A DNA stretch of 64,000 nt from Fremontodendron californicum (taxonomy: Eukaryota; Streptophyta; Magnoliopsida; Malvales; Malvaceae), in assembly GCA_030761205.1 (NCBI GenBank), contig JAULJL010000015.1:3944001-4008000 (forward strand). The letters run 5' to 3'. Under the pieces are notes generated by a model, which saw only the letters and a list, made by a program, of their open reading frames with translations, made no database searches and was not told the DNA's origin. Within the stretch, counting starts at the first letter, position 1. Each line of letters starts with the position of its first letter. Below are positions 35,986-47,759 of the stretch, piece after piece. The position numbers and the translations under genes are program-made.

Positions 35986-37973
35986 TTCGTACGTTCTGCA
36001 TAGTTAAGTCCCATCAGAAACTCATATTTTAGCATTACCACTCGGAGATTTAATAACTACTCGGAGATTAAAGGGTTATAATTATCCTTTATTTATTTAT
36101 TTTTTTATAAAAAAAAAAGGAAGAAGAGGAAAGGGTTATAATTATCCTGGAAATGCAATAAGGTTAATGCACGTATATACCACAAGTATGTGTCATACAA
36201 GACAGAATTATTGAAGCACTCACTTCACCAAGCATCTATGAATATATAGACTCAGTGAAAACATTAACTCCTCATGAATATCCGATAAAACAAACAAATC
36301 TCTAAACAAACCTACAAATAATTCCCATGACAATGGACCATAGTTCTCTCTCAAGATGTACAACCACATCTGTCTTGGCTAACTGCAATAATGAATAGCA
36401 AATCATAAATGGACAGAGAATAACTAAGAAACATTGCTGAATACTAAATACACTAAAATAAAAGTGGAGAATCCAATGAGACATTTCCGTCAATAGTTAT
36501 CCTCAATTCTATATTGCAGTGGCTAGCCACAAGCGGAACGAAAATGTTTCACAAAGCCATCTGAAATGGGGCAACCAAAATTTCAGCTAACTATGCTGTA
36601 CAATTCTAGAATCTGAAACCTACTTGTTTGATGGCAATACAACCACTCTAATTGATAGGTCTGCTAATGTGTACAACAAGCATAGCTTGGTCATTTAAAC
36701 AATATGCTCACAAAAGATCCACCAAATATATAAGGGACAAGATCAGTGCCATAAAAGTAAAGTTAACAGCTCACATCACCCCTTTGCCATGATAAATCCA
36801 TAAAGTACACCATTAACAAAGGTAAAAAGCACCAACACATCACACAAGTCATCACAGACTCAATTCATGGAGCAAAGAATTATTATATCATCCTGTAGCA
36901 TCCATTGGTCAACTGAAGCAGCGATTTCTAGGAAACAGCAAAAGCCCTCAATATTAAACTCAAACACATTCATTGCTCCATGCACATTAAAACTTCCACA
37001 TTTTGAAATAGCATCCAAACCATGATAAAAAAAAAGAAAGAAAAAGAATGAGCTCCTTCAGAGAAACCCATCAGCATTCACACTTTCTAGCAGAAGAGGC
37101 AAGAACTAAAGATGCAATCAACCGAGAGAAATATAAACAATAAACACCAAGAAGCATCCAAAATCTGCGCAGTGATAGCCTTTAGATTTCCAACAGGACA
37201 TAATAGATAGAACAAAGTAAACATAAATGGGTTAAACTATGCAACCAATTATTAATATAGCATACATTTATGGAAATTAAAAAAAAATAAAGAAGAAATG
37301 TGAACATAAAACCAGCCTGGAGCATAAACACAAATTTGCTGATTAAACAGCCAATGCTATGAACTGCTACACCAGGTTGTAGTCACAACTCACAAAATAC
37401 AGCAGTATCACCAACTAATTTTTTGTATATGCAAAAGACATGGACCCTGCTCCAAAAGAGCACAAAGTGAGTTTTTTTTTTTTTTGCATTTCCAGGCAGT
37501 TAATCAATCAGCTTTTGGGAGATTAAGATGGGAATAATTCCATCATTGCATCTTGACAATGAGACAGAGATTAGTGTGTTGTATTACAAGCCTTGGGATT
37601 TATTGCATGTCGACTATGGGTTTTTTTAGACACAGAAAGATTCAAACGAATATGCAAAACATCATACATATTTTGCTATCCACAAGATGCTAAAACAAAG
37701 AGGTTTAACGATTTGGAGAATATCAACATCAGAATGATAATCGTAAAATAAAAACTCATCAGCAAATTTTGGAATTACTTACGATTTGACGATTTGGAGA
37801 TGATGATTTGGAGATGAAGAGAGACAAATCGGCTTGGAGATGATGATTTCGAGATGAAGAGAGAAAAATCGGCTTGGAGATGACGATTTGGGCTTGGAGA
37901 TGTGAGAGAGAGAGAGAGAGAGAGACTCGGTTTAGGTTTTTGATTTGGGGGCTGAAATTCATATTAAAAAACA

Positions 37974-38475
37974 TAGCGGCGTTTGTATCAACAAACGCCG
38001 CAACTTTACAAGGTAAAACACATCGTTTTGTCTTAAGTCATAAACGAATCAATATAGCGGCGTTTTTATTATCCAAACGCCGCTATATCGAAATATTTAG
38101 CGGCGTTTATATTTACAAACGCCGCTATATCAAAATATTTAGCGGCGTTTATATATACAAATGCCGCTATATTATATTAGTTAGTGGCGTTTGTGGACAC
38201 AAACGCCGCTAAAACAAAAGCCTAAACGCAGCGTCTCGCCTCCAAATTTTGGCGCCCAAATTTTGGCGAAATTTTACTAAACTGATAAAAATTGATTATA
38301 GTTTAGCGGCGTTTATATAATTCAAACGCCGCAATTAGTACAGATTTAGCGGCGTTTGTATACATAAAACGCCGCTACTTTACAACTTCCCGACGTTTCT
38401 TATAGAAACGCCGCCGGGTATTCAAAAACACGGTACTCCGCGACGTTTTTAAGTCAAACGCCGCTATATTAGCGC
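37974..38475. repeat. CACTA right subterminal palindrome array
   Basis: About eight hairpins of the same TAGCGGCGTTT / AAACGCCGCTA type as the left array, spaced some 40-60 bp apart, with sporadic changes (AATGCCGCTA, TAGTGGCGTTT). They lie directly inside the right terminus. Confidence 0.88.
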
Positions 38476-38504
38476 CACTGAAAACCAATTTTGTTGTAGT
38501 GTTC

Positions 38505-41500
38505 TATATCTACTTAGCAAAAAAATTAGACTACTTCTTACCACATTTCAATTATTTTTTGCTTTTGCCAAAGCTCTTCTTTGAACTTGTCAAGAAATAT
38601 GTAATTTTATAATTAAATAAATAAAAGACTTGCGAAATTGAAGGACATTGATTGCTTATGAATAAAAAACTTCAACGATCGACCATCCATTTTCAAAATA
38701 GCTGTTAAAATTATTGGAGTCCATTGTCAATTTTGTCATCCCTATTGCACATCAATATGTTTTTAGTCAATCAATTAGATTAAATTTATAAATACTAATT
38801 AATATTAGCCAAAGTCAATTTAAAATTTTTGGTACCGTGTACACAAAAATAAATTGTTTGGAAGATTGACATGGTAGAGTCTTAGGGCAACATTATCCAA
38901 GTCGTATACGGAATGATATACATACAGCTTGGAAATGCTCTCTTTTTACCCCAGCATTTAAATGATAAGTCTCGTATTAAAAAAAAAAATCGAATATCCC
39001 ATCTTCTATAAATAATAAAAAAAAAAAGTTTTTTTAATTTTGCAAAAAGATTTACCATGTCAATTTCAAACAAAGCTGTCTGGGTCAAGTTTGAAATTTG
39101 GATTGTAAACAATTTTGTTTGTCCAAGACTCAATTCGGTCTTTCAGATTTTAAAAAGTTTATTTTATTATTTAAAATATATTAAAATTTTTTTAAAATTT
39201 TTATATTAAGATTTATATATTTTTATAATTAAATATAAATATAAAATAATTTTTATTAATTAAATAATAATTCAAATTGAACCGAATTCAAATCTAAAAT
39301 ATCATGTCCAAAACTCGACTGAAATCAAACCCAATCCAAACTTTTGGACAGGTTCTAGTTTCAAATGCAAAGTAAATAATTAACATCCATATATATATAT
39401 ATATATATAATTGAAAAAAAAAAGATCGGAAATCAAACTTGTCTGATTTTTTATTCAACCGGTTAGACCGGTTGGACATTTTAACTAAGATTTTTAAATA
39501 TTTTAAAAATAATTTTAATGTTAAATAAATATTAAATATAGTAAAGAATTAAAAAAAATAAGCATTTAGCTTAGTGGTATGATTTTTAGTATAATTCTAA
39601 GAGGTTATGGGTTCAAATCTTGTGTCACTTACAAAAACTAATTTAAAAAAAAATAAAAACTGTTTTTTTTTTTATTATTTTTTTCGAGTTTTTATCGATT
39701 TTTTGCCGATTGAACAGGTTTTTTACCGATTCGATTAAATCTGATTTTATTATATTCGTCGGACCCAATAGACCACCGATTTTTGATTCAATCAATCCGA
39801 TCGATTGATCGGTTCAATTTTTTATTCAATGTATATATCCACTTGGAGAGAAACATTGAGTAGTCAAGAGTCAACAGCACTTCAATTAGTGCATATTTGC
39901 TACTATTTAGTAATATATGCTGATTTCTAGAGGAATACTCGATCGAGCGTCCTACTTGAGGGTTGATAACTTGATATTAGTCAAAGTCTTCTCGATGCTT
40001 TGCTTTTGCAAGGAAGTGAAAAGGCAGGTATGTACACATATTTAAGCAACGTAGTTAACTTCTTTAAGATATTTGCATTTTCTTGTAAGCTGAAAAAAAA
40101 ATTGTGAATTTTTCTTTTTGTAACAAAAATCTTTACTAGAGAGTATCTTTCTTTCTTTTTTATTTTTTTTATTTTATTTAAAATCTATCTTAAATCTCAA
40201 CCGCAACTCTCAATAAAGAAAAGAAAAACCATTTTTATACATAATTTGGTATTCTATTGAAATCAACTTAAGGATGACTAAGTACAAGTCAAAAGTTTCT
40301 GCTGATCTATTATGATTTTTCTTCTGCCCAATTTCCCATTTTGACAATCATTACATAATTAGGACACTAATTGAAACTCAACTAAGTTTAATTTCTTGAG
40401 GCATATCATCTCCCTCTATCGATGTTATAAAAATATATATATATATATATATATATTAATGTAGCTAACTAGGTTAACAACGTTGGAATTATAAAGGTAA
40501 ACTAACCCTTGACACGACGATTTGCACAACATAATTGCATGGAGGAGCATGTTTTTTGCTTATTTCAAGTTGATATAGATACCTAAAGCTAAGAGCAATA
40601 ATTCAATATTTGTACAATATCCTAGGGGTGTTTAACTAAATCTTTAGTTACGCGTGGGAGTTGATCAACCCATTAATTGATCTAGTCCTAAAATTAATTA
40701 AGTTTTCCCCCCTTTTTTTTTCTTTTTTTAATATTTAAATTAACAATAATTAAATTATAATCATTAAAATTGAAAATTCAGCACTCCATCAACATATTAC
40801 AAAGACTGTTAGTTTCATCATCTCTTTTCATTTTTCTTCATATATTGTTTTCCTTCTCCTGTTCATATGAAGAGTTTCTTTCCTCTTTCCTCTTCCATAT
40901 TCCTTTTTCACTTTTCTCATTCGTTTTTTACTTTATAGTTTATAATAGGTTTTTTTTTTCACATATATATAAGTTTAAAGTTGTTTTTAATTAGAAGATC
41001 ATGAAAAGTTTAAAATTATGTATATATATATATATATACCACATAAAATAAGATATACATATGATTTAATTTTTTTATTATTATGTATTATAATCAGTAA
41101 GTTGTTGAGATTTATATGGATATTAATAAATATAGTAATTGATTTGGTGTGAGAAAAAAAATATACGTGAAAAAAATAATTAGATACATATAATTCTAAT
41201 TTTCTCGAGAAAAAAAAAAGTCATATATATTTGGATAGATAGAATACATCCAAATTGCAAGAAATTCAAATAGAGCAGCAAAGGAGCCGAGCCGAGCCTG
41301 GTGAGCGAGCAGCCGAGGAGGGGTCTTTCCCAAAGCTTGGAGAAAGACGTAGACACAATTTAAAATACGAATTCAGATATTTACAGATATTTGATTTATT
41401 TTTTGTGAATTTAATTTTACGGATTTGAATATTATAATTACTATCCGCAATAGATTCGGAGCGGATGTGGATATAAAATCCTGAATATCCATTATCCATT

Positions 41501-41919
41501 ATCCGAATTCGCATTATTTTTATTGATTCAGATAGCGAATTCGAATATCCGCTTATTTGTAAAACACTTAAATTTTGTTTGATTTTATATTTTTATTTTT
41601 AAAAAAATAATTTTATTAAATTCAAATTTTTAACGGACTCAAATATCAAAAAAATAATATTATTTAATTCAAATTCAAATAATAATATACGAATTAAATA
41701 TAAATAATTTACAAATTAATATTTTAAAATAATTTTACGAATTTAAATAATATAAAAAATATAAATATTCGATCTCTTACCATATTTGCGTAGATTAATC
41801 CATAATATGACGTGAGGGCCTTGCTTCAATAGTCAGTGGGATTAGGTATTCTCCCCTAGCTGGACCCCACATCTTTTTTTTTTTTTAAATCCCTAACCAC
41901 CGTCAGATAGAGCCGTGCC
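38505..41919. other. AT-rich spacer, no gene
   Basis: About 3.4 kb without a supported gene. (TA)n runs at about 39390-39408, 40435-40456 and 41020-41038. A small GC-rich patch at 41270-41345 interrupts A/T-rich DNA, followed by repeated ATATCCG/GAATTCG words to about 41540; I could not define it as an element. Confidence 0.5.
39563..39655 (+). mobile_element. Possible SINE remnant
   Basis: TAGCTTAGTGG at 39567-39577 fits Pol III box A fully, GGTTCAAATCT at 39610-39620 fits box B except the last base, and an A-rich tail follows from about 39644. No clear target duplication, and no relative elsewhere in the window. Confidence 0.45.
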
Positions 41920-41935
41920 GTCAACTGCGTTGACC
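41920..41935. promoter_or_regulatory. Palindromic double W-box upstream of WRKY47
   Basis: GTCAA (41920-41924) and TTGAC (41930-41934) are an exact inverted pair 5 bp apart, the second extended to TTGACC. The site is about 490 bp upstream of the WRKY ATG. Such pairs occur in promoters of WRKY genes that regulate themselves or each other. Confidence 0.5.
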
Positions 41936-42426
41936 TCAATACGACGCCCTCACGAGGACCGCCCGTACCCTATCCCTCTCTTATAGAGTCACCGTTATCT
42001 TTAACGCCATTATGTCTCCCTCCTTACCGTCCCCACGGTTTCACTCCTTGCTTTGTCCTACCTCGTCCAGAATTTGCCACGTCGCCCTACACAACAACTG
42101 TTACGTCATATCTCCCGCGAAAAAAACGGCTGGTTTTCGCTTACTCTTTTCTTTTCTAACAGATGACATGGACGATGATAGACTCTTAGAGGTTACGTCC
42201 CTTTCTTTTTTTAATTTTTGGACCACCCCTAACCCTAAGCCTAAGTAATTTTTTTTTTTTTCTTTCATTTTTTGACATTGTTATTACCATATCATTATAT
42301 AGGTATAGTGAAAATACTCTCTCTTTCCTGTTGAAAGCTTTGAAAAAACTACATAACTACTCCTCTCTTATCTCTCTTATTTCTCTCTTTCTATTTCTAT
42401 TTCTCTTTCTAATTTCTACTTTAGTC

Positions 42427-45400
42427 ATGGAGAATCAGCAACGTCGAGAATTGACGTTCTGGCACTCTGGTGACTTCCTCCGTCAGAATTCTGGTGTGCC
42501 TGATCGTACCCTTGATGATTCTAGCGATCATGTTAAGCTACCCATCAAGGAAATGGATTTCTTTTCTACTACTAATCAATCACATGATCATCATCAAGAG
42601 AGCAAGATTAATAATGGATCATCTTCTTTGTTTGATTCGGGTGTAAACGTAAGGTTCTGGATTATTTCCCGAGTTATTTATTTTTTTCTATTTTTTTATA
42701 TATATATTCATTGAACCTATGGGTAATATATATGGAAATGATTTAAATATAGTACTGGTTGGAATTATTATGGAAATTTTGAGTTTACTTCTCATTGACT
42801 AAAAATATGTTGTTTCAGACTGGATTAAATCTTCTCAGTTCAAGCCCGGGTGTTTCAAGGACAACTAATGAAGAGAAATCCAAAGCTGAAGTAAGTTTTC
42901 TAAAGAGTCTAGCTTTTTACATGGAAAACGTTTTACCATGTTTTTTTTTTTTGGTTTAATTTCTTTGATTTGTGAACTTAAACTTGTTAAATGGAAAATT
43001 GGGTTTTTCAGATGAGTCTTCTTAAAATCGAGTTAGAAAGGTTACAAGAAGAGAATCGGAGACTGAGAAGCATGTTGGATCAGATTACCAAAAACTACAA
43101 TGAGCTACAAGGTCAACTATTCATGGCGATGCAAAAACAGGCGCTTGGAAATCAAAGAGAACAGGTAAAATATATATTTAAGTTTAATTAAACACACCAG
43201 ATATATTCGAATATATCATCATCATCATCATCACATCATCAGTTTGCTACGCGATTCTCTTTCATGTGGTTAAAATTAGAGTGAGAGAGGGTTTTTAATT
43301 TTTTATTATCCATTAAATTTAACAGTATGTCTTTTTAATGGGTAAATAAACTTGGTTAACGTGCTTCACTTGAATTGGAAAGTGTGCTCCCTTGATCCCG
43401 TATCATCTTTTCTCGAATCTTATTAGTAATATATATATATATATATATATATCTTTGCCAATCTCAGTTTTCACCTTTATTATTATGCAAAACCACATTG
43501 AAGTTTGGAAACCTTCCTATATATATTTCAAAGAGATATTTTCATTAAGTTCATAAACAGTTCGATCCCCCAATCTATATGATTCACCATGTGCCACCAA
43601 TCCTTGTAAATGGTATAGAGTAAAGACTGCTATATAAAATAGGCGGCGTTAGCTCAACAACTTGCCTATTTAGGCTTATTTTGCAACCCCTCGTGTGCCC
43701 TATGTGGACACTACATATCCTAAATTTAAAAGGTTTTTTTCCTTGCTTCAAACCCCATATTGATTCTTAATTTTTGAGAAAGATACTAATTTATTTGTGT
43801 TCTTTCATTTCTCTCATTTTACAAATTTAGGTTAAAAATCAGTGCTAGGGGCGAGTGAGATAGTAAGAGGATTTACAGAAATAGTGTGGTATACCATAAA
43901 TATATATTTTTGTTTGATTTTGATATTTAGAGGTAATGAAGATTGATTGATAAGGCTGGCAATAATTTTCTTTTCTCATTGATGAATATCAATGTTATAA
44001 GGCTAATCAAAGAGTTGGTTTTCAAACAGAAGGATGCAGTAAATGGCATGTCGAATCCCATAATGTCAGTCCAACAATTCATGGACCCACCACGACCATC
44101 GGCTGCATTAGATGTCAATGAACCTTCGGCATCTAACGACAAGACACAAGAAGTCGTGTCAAAGGAACGCGCTGATCATCAAATGATTCAAATTCCAGGA
44201 AAGCAAGTAATTTCTGTAGAAGACGGTACTGATCAAACGTCTCAAAGCTGGGGTTCGACCAAGAGTCCGAAGCTAGACCAGTCAAAGAATGAAGAACAAG
44301 TCTCTGAAGTACCTTTCAGAAAGGCCAGAGTGTCGGTTAGAGCCAGATCAGAAGCTCTCTCGGTAAGTACTACAGTGTTACTGTACATTTTACTTCAACA
44401 TTAATTTTTTTTGCAAAAACTTTGAAGACAAATATGTGGAAAATTGCTAGTTTTGTAACATGTAGCAGCACTGCTGCTTTTTTGGATAAATGAAAATCTA
44501 CTTATCCAAAAAAAAAATATATATATGGAAAATTATGGATCTTATTTTTCTATGGTGCAGATAAACGATGGATGTCAATGGAGGAAATATGGTCAAAAGA
44601 TGGCCAAGAATAATCCTTGTCCACGCGCCTACTACCGTTGCACCATGGCTGTTGGTTGCCCAGTTCGTAAGCAGGCAAATATTAATCCTTTTTTCTTTAA
44701 ATTTTCTTTTCTGGGAACAAGGAGGCGAGTAAAATGCCTGGATTAATTTGAAACCGTCAACTTCTTAAAAGTTAAAGCCTTACCTTCTTTTTATCACCAA
44801 CTACTTAAATTTCTCCTTATTTTTTTGACAGGTTCAAAGATGTGCGGAGGATAAAAGCGTTCTCATAACAACATATGAAGGGAATCACAATCACCCTCTA
44901 CCACCTGCAGCCACAGCTATGGCTAACACTACGTCAGCTGCAGCAGCAATGCTTCTATCAGGTTCAACCTCAAGCAAGGATGGCCTACCAAGTTCTGGCT
45001 ACTTTCCTTCCTTACCCTATGCATCAACAATGGCCACCCTATCTTCGTCAGCGCCGTTTCCCATCATAACCCTTGACTTAACTCAGGGCACAAATGCCGT
45101 TCCATTCTTACGTCCACCGCCTTCCACAGCTACATTTCCATTACCTTTGCACGGTTACCCGCAGCTTTTAGGGCACCCTATGTTCGCTACTCCCAAGTTA
45201 TCTGCATTACCGGCAATGCAGTTAGAGCAACGTCCTGCTTCTATGGTTGAAACAGTTTCAGCAGCCATTGCTTCTGATCCAAATTTCACCGCAGCTTTAG
45301 CTGCAGCTATTTCGACAATTATGGGTGCACCAACAAGCAACAATGGTGGGAATAACAATTCCTCCAATGGGGTGCCTGCTCTTCCAGGATCACCACAGCT

Positions 45401-45434
45401 TCCACAGTCTTGCACCACTTTCTCCACTAACTAG
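42427..45434 (+). CDS. WRKY47: WRKY47-type group IIb transcription factor
   Basis: Nuclear DNA-binding protein that recognises W-boxes. Six exons: 42427-42648, 42819-42890, 43012-43164, 44030-44362, 44561-44674, 44832-45434; phases close at 498 aa. The N-terminal block has TFWHSGDFLRQ and IKEMDFF. Exon 3 encodes a leucine zipper (SLLKIELERLQEENRRLRSM, about residues 100-135) as in group IIb. KARVSVRARSEA precedes WRKYGQK (267-273) and a C2H2 finger: Cys287, Cys293, His317, His319 with C-X5-C-X23-HXH spacing. The C-terminus SPQLPQSCTTFSTN agrees with my recollection of Arabidopsis WRKY47. The intron after RKQ is at the V-type position used by groups IIa/IIb, but its donor is GC (CAG then GCAAAT at 44675). 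One residue is unusual: MAKNNP where MAKGNP is normal. An in-frame upstream ATG at 42331 would add a hydrophobic tract and is less likely. Confidence 0.96.
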
Positions 45435-46147
45435 CCCTGCCAGGGTGATTAAATTTTGGGTCTTCGCATGCTCAGGATATTTTTCACTTTTTTGCATAAG
45501 CTTTTGCTAGGTAACTATAGCCAGTTCGAGATCAGAAGGAGCCCATCTCTTTTATGATCATATTAACAGGTAGTTCCAGGCTATCCAATATGATCTGATC
45601 AGTAAGAACATATATACGGAGCAAGCTCTGACGTGCAGGTTGATATTGTTACACCTCAGGGTTATATAGAGGAATTTCTGGCAACTCTTTTGATCAAAAA
45701 AAAGTATATTGATTATTGGTTGTTCGGGATTGCAGTTGCAATTTCTCAGTTTCGCATGTCTATAGCCGTAAGAAAAGATTTTAGAATGTGATATAATCAT
45801 GGCCTTTTCTAATCTATAAAGATGGCTATACTTTTTATTGTAGAGAATATATTATAATGTTGTCACATGCAGTATAAGCATACTGAAAGCTTAGAGTGGA
45901 GTGTAAGAATGACTTGGTGGACAAATTTTTAATTATTTCTTGTGTTGTAGATGATTTTGCTTTGTACATAATTAAATAAAGTTTTATGAAGAGGTATACA
46001 TGTCTAGTGAAAGGGCTTAATTTATATAATATTTGATCAAAATCGTTTTTGAACTTTGAACTTCATTTCCTATCTATATTTTTCCATTCATTTAGTAATT
46101 AAAAAAAAAAGAATAAAATCTAATTAAATTTAATTATAAACTAGATA
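45435..46147. other. WRKY47 3' flank
   Basis: Probably 3' UTR followed by spacer. No other coding region seen. Confidence 0.5.
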
Positions 46148-46426
46148 GGATCACATAGACCTGCTCATGGGCCGGGCCGCAGTCCGATTTTTTTTCATAT
46201 TCTTTGTCTAGGCCCGGCTCTGGGTCATGTCGAGCCGGCCCGTTAGACCCGAATTTACTGTTCATTCGATTAGAAAAATATATATTTTATTTTTTTTATA
46301 TTTTTATAATTAAAATTAAATAAAATAATATTATTATAATAAAAAATACTGTTCCGAACTGGGCCGGGCTGACCCGGAACAAAAATATCAAATTCAGACC
46401 CGGCCATGAGCAGGTCTAGGATCACA
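46148..46426. mobile_element. Small hAT-type MITE, family B copy 1
   Basis: The element spans 46156-46418 (263 bp) with a perfect 8-bp target duplication GGATCACA (46148-46155 and 46419-46426). Termini are inverted: TAGACCTGCTCATGGGCC on the left and the inverse of TAGACCTGCTCATGGCC on the right, each backed by GC-rich GGGCCGGGC-type sequence around an A/T-rich core. No coding capacity. Related to 61930-62243. Confidence 0.9.
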
Positions 46427-46822
46427 GAGATGCTTTTATTTGGAATAAGTCTCTTAAATGGCATTGTTTTGCAGCATAAAGAAGAAGAAAATTAATTATA
46501 CTTGATTTCTTTTCTTTTTGTTTTGTGTGTGAAAATACTTCATCGTGCCACTGTCCAAGTTCAAAGAATCTGCTTTGGGTTATAACGAATTCAACTATAA
46601 AAAAGAAAAAAAAAAAAAAAAAAAAGAAGCCATTCGCCAGTCGGATTCGGATTCTGGTTAGGTCAGGGGGCTTTTGTCTCAACCATTTGGGCTTGTATTA
46701 TTTCACAAGCTCATAAAGTCTAGGTTCAGTGGGCTCGTCAGTTCAGTATTGTAGACAATCTAAATTACGGCTGCTGGGCTGGCCCATGGAATGCTAGTCT
46801 TAGTCATACCAATGCAATGGCC

Positions 46823-47408
46823 CCCCAAACTAGGGATGGCAATGGAGCGTGGCAGGGGCGGATTTTGCAGTATCCGCCCCCGCCCCGTCATAGTACTGCT
46901 CTGTCCCGCCCCCCGTCCCGTTCCGTCATGGATGTTGAAATTTCAATACCACTACCACCTCCATGGATGTCGGTTACATCCATAACCGCCCCGCCCCGCT
47001 CCGCCCCATTTGATATTTATTAATTATTTTTATTTTTTTTAAATAATAAAGCATTTTAAAAAAATTTAAATATAAATTAAATATAAACATGTTTCTAATA
47101 TAGGAAGAGAAAAAAATAAAGTATTAGGTTTAAGTTTTTAAAAATAAAAATAATAAGTTTAATTATATTATTTTATTATTCATTTAAAAGCTAAATATGT
47201 AAGGGTAAAATTGTAATTTCAGTATTCGGAGCGGGGCGGTGTGGAGCAGGCAATTACCACAACTGCTCCATGCCCGCCTTTCAAACAAAAAAAACCGCAC
47301 CGCCCCGCTCCGCCTCCATTGTTCAAAAAAAAAAAAAAACCTTTCCATTCAGATCGGATCGGTTCGAAATCTATCGGTCGGATCGGGTTTTGCATCCCTA
47401 CCCCAAAC
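46823..47408. mobile_element. hAT-type MITE, copy 3 (opposite orientation)
   Basis: The element spans 46831-47400 (570 bp) with perfect 8-bp target duplications CCCCAAAC (46823-46830 and 47401-47408). It begins TAGGGATGGCAATGG and ends TGCATCCCTA. It is in reverse orientation to the copies at 12040 and 24373. Its right end is only about 350 bp upstream of the palmitoyltransferase ATG, so it may lie in that gene's promoter. Confidence 0.93.
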
Positions 47409-47759
47409 ATAGAAAAGAAACGATGATTGATGAACTCACAGCCGTCGGATGGCCTAGATGGCTAGATCTACATCCAGTCCCAATTCGCCGTTCAAATTTC
47501 AAACCGCCTTATCAGAATTCGACCGTTGGGAGCCAAGAGCCAAGATGTTCTCTAAAGCTAAGCGTGAACTTCGAGAGAAACATTAAAAGAACACAAAACA
47601 CCACAAAAACAGCTAACAAAGAAAAGTAGAAATCTTTTCCTCTTAGGACTTCCAAAGCACATTCCATGGATTTGGGTTGCTAAATAACTTAGTTTATTTA
47701 ATTTAACACCCTAAAATTCTGTTGTTGTTTGGATTCAAAAGGCTGAAAAGTTTAAGGCC
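47409..47759 (+). promoter_or_regulatory. Probable leader/promoter of the palmitoyltransferase gene
   Basis: The 350 bases between the hAT element and the ATG are richer in GC than the spacer. No TATA box is obvious. Exact start unknown. Confidence 0.35.

Larger units (their letters stand above)
33181..38504 (-). mobile_element. Complete CACTA (En/Spm) element
   Basis: The element spans 33184-38501 (5318 bp) with a 3-bp target duplication TTC (33181-33183, 38502-38504). The left end begins CACTACA; the right end, inverted, begins CACTACAACAAAATTGG. Both ends carry long arrays of the subterminal motif TAGCGGCGTTT and its inverse AAACGCCGCTA. The interior has broken and intact pieces of element-encoded protein on the minus strand (33945-35985), but I see no catalytic DDE transposase. 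The region 36000-37970 appears non-coding, with a (GA)n run at 37903-37925. Confidence 0.92.

Noticed and set aside
47219..47629. Open frames at the right end of the third hAT element
   Set aside because: They arise from GC-rich subterminal repeats and A-runs of the element; related frames appear in the other two copies and encode nothing recognisable.
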